Positions 60,688-64,000 of a stretch of 64,000 nt of DNA are shown here, piece after piece. This DNA is from Methylomagnum ishizawai (lineage in GTDB: Bacteria; Pseudomonadota; Gammaproteobacteria; Methylococcales; Methylococcaceae). Within the stretch, counting starts at the first letter, position 1. Each line of letters opens with the position of its first letter. The position numbers and the translations under genes were made by a program. The notes beneath the pieces were generated by a model that saw only the letters and a program-made list of their open reading frames with translations, was not told where the DNA came from and made no database searches. The stretch spans positions 1,446,501-1,510,500 of the forward strand of contig NZ_AP019783.1 in assembly GCF_019670005.1 (NCBI RefSeq), given 5' to 3'.

Positions 60688-61197
60688 TCAGGAGCCGCCG
60701 GTTTCCGCCGGACAAGCCGCGCCTTCCGCCGGTTCCGCTTCCACCGGGACCAATTCATAGCGGGCGTAATACTGCAACAACGCTTCCTTCTCCCCGCTCT
60801 CGGCGAAACCCTGGTGATGCTGGGGTTCCGCATAGTCCTTGCGCAGCTTCTGGCGGATCGGGCACCACATCTTCTCGGTTTCCGCCGCGATCTTCTGGGC
60901 GTAGCGCAGGACGCCGTTGGCGTAGCTGCAATAGTGGCAATTGAACCGGTCCATGAAGTTCAGCGATTCATAGCCCTTGCGCGGGATACTGACGAACCGC
61001 CGGCGCTCCACCTGGGTCAGCCCGTAAATGGGGAAACACAGGTATTGGTATAGGCTCACCACGGCATCGAGCAGGGCGATGGGCACGATCAAGGCGTAGA
61101 TGAACGCCATGGTCATGACCAGCTTCAATAGGCCGAGGATGGGGAAGCCGGGGTTTTTGCGCGGGTCGAGCCGGTAGCTTTGGTATTCTCCGATCAT
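60688..61197 (-). CDS. Membrane-associated Cys-containing protein paired with desaturase
   Basis: A 169-residue protein. An N-terminal segment RLDPRKNPGFP precedes a hydrophobic region (LGLLKLVMTMAFIYALIVPIALLDAVVSLYQYLCFPIYGL). A conserved-looking cytosolic domain follows: SLNFMDRFNCHYCSYANGVLRYAQKIAAETEKMWCPIRQK. It has an NCxYCxYxNG motif and a WCPI Cys that could bind a metal. No named family is recognised. The start at 61197 has GAGAAG nearby; upstream open sequence is desaturase shadow. Transcribed just after the desaturase with 14 bases between, it may be its electron-transfer or assembly partner. Confidence 0.8.
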   Translation of the reverse strand: MIGEYQSYRLDPRKNPGFPILGLLKLVMTMAFIYALIVPIALLDAVVSLYQYLCFPIYGLTQVERRRFVSIPRKGYESLNFMDRFNCHYCSYANGVLRYAQKIAAETEKMWCPIRQKLRKDYAEPQHHQGFAESGEKEALLQYYARYELVPVEAEPAEGAACPAETGGS

Positions 61198-61211
61198 GGT
61201 TTTACTTCTTC

Positions 61212-62291
61212 TCAAGGTTGGGGGGTGGGGACGAACTCGGCTTCCGTGCCCAGCCGCTTGAGCGATTCGGTGGAATCGAGCAGGCAGCGCAACGGGGTTT
61301 CCTCGTTGTAGATGATGCCGTGGCGCTCGCAGAAGCCGCGGGTGATGGCCGCCACCTCCGGCAGCTTGTGCCAGGAAATGCCCGGCCACAGGTGATGCTC
61401 GGTCTGGTAGGCCAGAAGACCCCAGAACCAGCGCCCGAACGGCCCGGAGACATTGCGCGAGGTATAGGTTTGCAGGGTCAGCCGGTCCACCGGGAACTCG
61501 CCCGACACGGTGGGGAGGCCGACATGGTTCAGCGCGAACACGATGCCGATGACGAAGCCCGCCGCGAGATATTTGTAGAGCAGCAGCAACAGGCCGATCC
61601 ACACCGGCTGGGCCAGGAACAGGGTGAAATTATTGGCGAGATAGCCCAGCGCCAGCAGGCCCAGCACCAGCGCCCGGTTGCTTTGCACCTGGAACGGACG
61701 GCCCTTGAATTCCCGCTTGAGCAGGAACACCACGCTTTCGTAGGCCAGGCCGAACACCAGCAGCGACAAGGCCATCCAGTACAGGATGTGCTGGCTCTTG
61801 GCGATGCCGCGCTGTAGGGGGGTGTCGGCCACCCGTTTCTGCTGTTCGCCCAGGATGAAGGGCGGGGTTTCGATGTCGGGGTCGCCGTCGCCGTCGCGGG
61901 CGACATTGGTGAGGCGGTGGTGCAGGGTGTGTTTGCGGTCCCAGAATTCCTGGCTCAAACCCAGCAGGAAGGCCCACACGAATTCGCCCAGATAGCGCTT
62001 GTAGCGGGCGTCGTTGGAGACCGCGCCATGGGCGAGGTCGTGGGCGATGAAGCCCAGCCGCAGCATGTACACGGCGTCGATGCTGACCCAGAGCAGGCAG
62101 AGCCAGGGATTGGGCGTCACCGCCAGCAGGCAGAGCATGGCGACATGGACGGTGACATACCAGGCCAGGCGCCGCAGATAAAACATCGGCTGGCGGGAAA
62201 AGCTGTCGATGGGTTTCAGGAGTTCGGTGAGTTCGAGGAACAGGGGCGTGCGGTCGGTTCTGAGATACTCCTCGCTGGCGGGGTGGATCAT
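61212..62291 (-). CDS. Membrane fatty acid desaturase
   Basis: A 359-residue di-iron membrane desaturase. The three histidine boxes are HDLAHGA (about residue 87), HTLHHRLTN (about 121) and TEHHLWPGISWH (about 302), in the right order. The stretch RKHTLHHRLTNVARDGDGDPDIETPPFIL lies between membrane segments. There is no fused cytochrome b5 domain, so electrons come from a separate carrier. It inserts a double bond into membrane lipid acyl chains; the position cannot be told. The gene lies directly upstream of the Cys-containing protein on the same strand. Confidence 0.94.
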   Translation of the reverse strand: MIHPASEEYLRTDRTPLFLELTELLKPIDSFSRQPMFYLRRLAWYVTVHVAMLCLLAVTPNPWLCLLWVSIDAVYMLRLGFIAHDLAHGAVSNDARYKRYLGEFVWAFLLGLSQEFWDRKHTLHHRLTNVARDGDGDPDIETPPFILGEQQKRVADTPLQRGIAKSQHILYWMALSLLVFGLAYESVVFLLKREFKGRPFQVQSNRALVLGLLALGYLANNFTLFLAQPVWIGLLLLLYKYLAAGFVIGIVFALNHVGLPTVSGEFPVDRLTLQTYTSRNVSGPFGRWFWGLLAYQTEHHLWPGISWHKLPEVAAITRGFCERHGIIYNEETPLRCLLDSTESLKRLGTEAEFVPTPQP

Positions 62292-62468
62292 AGCGTCTCC
62301 TCGGGGTTTGTTTTTTTATCTAGGTCTGTTAGGGCGGGCCGTCCGGTATTTTATCGGGGTGTCGGGCCGGTTTTGAACACGGCTATTCGTCGGGGCATCG
62401 CGCCGGGGCGTCCGGGGCGGCATTCCCACAGAGGACGTGGGCACGGATGGGGCGGGGTGTTGGGTGCC

Positions 62469-63113
62469 CTAATCCGGGGCGGCGGGGGTTTTATCGGGGT
62501 ATTCGCACAGGTCGGCGATGGGGCATCGCGGGCATTTCGGCTTGCGGGCCACGCAGGTATAGCGCCCGTGCAGGATCAAAAGATGGTGGGCGTCCTTGAG
62601 GAAGGCCGTGGGCGTGGTTTGTTCCAAACCGCGCTCCACTAGCAGGACGTTCTTGCCGGGGGCCAGCCCGGTGCGGTTGGCGACCCGGAAGATATGGGTA
62701 TCGACCGCGATGGTATGGGCACCGAAGGCGGTGTTGAGGATCACATTGGCGGTCTTGCGTCCCACGCCGGGGAGGGCTTCCAGCGCTTCGCGGGTGCGCG
62801 GCACCGCGCCGCCGTGCTGTTCCAGCAGGAGGCGGCAGAGGGCGATGATATTCCTGCCCTTGCTGTTGTAAAGGCCGATGGTCTTGATGTATTCGCGCAG
62901 ACCTTCTTCCCCCAATGCCAGGATGGCCGCGGGCGTATTGGCGACCGGGAACAACTGGGCCGTGGCCTTGTTGACGCCTTTGTCGGTGGCCTGGGCCGAC
63001 AGCACCACCGCGATCAATAGCTCGAACGGCGTGGAATATCGCAGTTCCGTGGTGGGTTCGGGGATGGCGGCGGCGAGGCGCTGGAAGATTTCTAGGCGTT
63101 GTTCGGCGTTCAT
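62469..63113 (-). CDS. nth: Endonuclease III
   Basis: A 214-residue DNA glycosylase/AP lyase for oxidised pyrimidines. It has LLIAVVLSAQATDKGVNKATAQLF, the helix-hairpin-helix ALPGVGRKTANVILNTAFG with the catalytic Lys, then the catalytic Asp in VDTHIFRVANRTGL, and the C-terminal [4Fe-4S] cluster CVARKPKCPRCPIADLC (C-x6-C-x2-C-x5-C). The start at 63113 overlaps the rsxE stop (ATGA), as rsxE-nth is a common gammaproteobacterial pair. Confidence 0.97.
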   Translation of the reverse strand: MNAEQRLEIFQRLAAAIPEPTTELRYSTPFELLIAVVLSAQATDKGVNKATAQLFPVANTPAAILALGEEGLREYIKTIGLYNSKGRNIIALCRLLLEQHGGAVPRTREALEALPGVGRKTANVILNTAFGAHTIAVDTHIFRVANRTGLAPGKNVLLVERGLEQTTPTAFLKDAHHLLILHGRYTCVARKPKCPRCPIADLCEYPDKTPAAPD

Positions 63114-63820
63114 GCTTCGTCGGGGCGGGGGCGGGTGATTTGGAATTGCGGGCCGGTTTGGGCGGCGGTTTGGCGGCGGCGGGCGCGGGCATCCACTAGG
63201 TTTTTCACGGCGACCAACAGTCCTAAACCGATGAACGCGCCGGGCGGCAGCACCGCCAACAGGCAACCGCCGTAATCCTCGAACACCGGCACGGTCCAGT
63301 CCCGCGCCGCGTCCCCGAACAGCAGATCGGCCCGGTTCAGCAAGCGGCCCGTGCCGACGACTTCCCGCACCGCCCCGAGCGCCACCAGGGCCAAGGTGAA
63401 ACCCAGCCCCATCGCCAAGCCGTCCAGCAGGGCGCGGTCCACCGGCTGCTTGGAGGCGTAGGCTTCGGCCCGGCCTATGATCGCGCAATTGGTGACGATC
63501 AGCGGGATGAAGATGCCGAGGATTTGGTGTAGTCCGTGGAAATAGGCGTTCATCGCCAAATCGATGGCGGTGACGATGGACGCGATGATGAGGACGAACA
63601 GCGGCAGGCGGATTTCGCGGGCGATGAACCGGCGCAGCAGCGAAATCGCGGTATTGGACAGGACCAGGGCGGCGGTGGTGGCAAGTCCCAGCCCCAGGCT
63701 GTTGACCACGGAATTGCTCACCGCCAGCAAGGGGCATAGGCCGAGCAGGGCGACCAGGGCTGGGTTGTTGCGCCACAGGCCGTGCTGGAGGATGTCGCGG
63801 TAGGTGTGCCAGCGGTTCAT
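63110..63820 (-). CDS. rsxE: Electron transport complex subunit RsxE
   Basis: A 236-residue integral membrane subunit of the Rsx/Rnf ion-translocating ferredoxin:NAD complex. Six hydrophobic segments include NNPALVALLGLCPLLAVSNSVVNSLGLGLATTAALVLSN, REIRLPLFVLIIASIVTAIDLAMNAYF, PLIVTNCAIIGRAEAYASKQPV and LGFTLALVALGAVREVVGTG. It follows rsxG, overlapping its stop by nothing more than one or two bases, and precedes nth. The C-terminal ARRRQTAAQTGPQFQITRPRPDEA is cytoplasmic. Confidence 0.96.
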   Translation of the reverse strand: MNRWHTYRDILQHGLWRNNPALVALLGLCPLLAVSNSVVNSLGLGLATTAALVLSNTAISLLRRFIAREIRLPLFVLIIASIVTAIDLAMNAYFHGLHQILGIFIPLIVTNCAIIGRAEAYASKQPVDRALLDGLAMGLGFTLALVALGAVREVVGTGRLLNRADLLFGDAARDWTVPVFEDYGGCLLAVLPPGAFIGLGLLVAVKNLVDARARRRQTAAQTGPQFQITRPRPDEA

Positions 63821-63821
63821 G

Positions 63822-64000
63822 TCATTCTCCCTGGGTTTCCGCGAATAGCCGCGCCCGGTTCCGCCCGAAGAATACCAAGCTCCGCCGCACCGCGCCCACC
63901 ACGGCCCGTGGCGTGATCGTGGCTCCGGTGAATTGGTCGAAATCGCCGCCGTCGCGTTTCACCCGCCAGCGGGGTTCCGGCGGGTCGCTCAGCGAGCGGC
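63822..64000 (-). CDS. rsxG: Electron transport complex subunit RsxG, C-terminal part (5' end outside window)
   Basis: The last ~58 residues of RsxG, entering from the window edge. They contain [42 protein letters not shown]. The FTGATITP stretch is the S/T-G-A-T flavinylation site where FMN is covalently attached through the Thr. The gene stops one base before the rsxE start. RsxG passes electrons within the complex at the outer face of the cytoplasmic membrane. Confidence 0.94.
   Translation of the reverse strand, partial: RSLSDPPEPRWRVKRDGGDFDQFTGATITPRAVVGAVRRSLVFFGRNRARLFAETQGE

Overview
This is a high-GC gammaproteobacterial chromosome segment. The syntenic run accA-tilS-pyrG-kdsA-eno-ftsB-ispD-ispF-truD, Hda with a clamp-binding N-terminus, and the rsxE/rsxG genes all point to Gammaproteobacteria. 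A methanotroph of the Methylococcales type would fit the composition and the mix of PEP-CTERM, DUF3604 and HupE proteins, but no methane-oxidation gene is present, so the order is an inference. There is no rRNA and no CRISPR array. Five tRNA genes are present.

Layout. 1-2951: dTDP-rhamnose operon rfbBACD, with rfbB cut by the window edge. 3114-3769: FitAB/VapBC-like toxin-antitoxin pair. 3901-8538: dnaE carrying a 371-residue intein. Inside the intein a second open frame, +1 relative to dnaE, encodes a Vsr-like (EDxHD) homing endonuclease. 8572-10788: a 14-repeat FG-GAP protein. 11566-15715: overlapping DUF3604, PpiC-type isomerase and HupE/UreJ genes. 15712-18243: the AmmeMemoRadiSam genes. 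18404-27099: envelope and housekeeping genes (DUF1254 protein, tRNA-Ala, cupin, PilZ, panE, hda, wrbA, arsC, CBS protein). 27273-39404: the conserved truD-to-accA block, with a methyltransferase and a small exported protein inserted, ending with a dienelactone hydrolase. 39405-43891: a sparse region of small exported proteins, including a PEP-CTERM protein and an M43 metalloprotease. 44081-47618: eutBC, an LpxH-like phosphoesterase and a small membrane protein. 47819-49634: an RsbQ-like hydrolase gene split by a 1004-bp IS1595-type element. 49978-54763: a second DUF3604 protein, an EcsC protein, and an R3H/SpoIIIAA-like ATPase. 54877-55339: a Pro-Arg-His-Lys tRNA operon with a clear promoter and terminator. 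55723-60598: a run of lipoproteins and exported proteins followed by a Ca2+/H+ antiporter. 60688-64000: a desaturase with a cysteine-containing partner, nth, rsxE and the end of rsxG.

The most interesting object is the dnaE intein. Its splicing blocks are in the dnaE frame, but the recognisable nuclease is read in another frame of the same DNA. The dnaE frame stays open for about 290 codons across it, so DnaE-intein precursor and nuclease could be made from one overlapping stretch. The flanking upstream extein has unusually A/T-rich third positions, as expected if it was co-converted during homing. The second most informative object is the IS element: it has 26-bp inverted repeats, an exact 8-bp target duplication and an A_AAA_AAG slippery site joining its two transposase frames. 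It has split a hydrolase whose original sequence can be rebuilt exactly.
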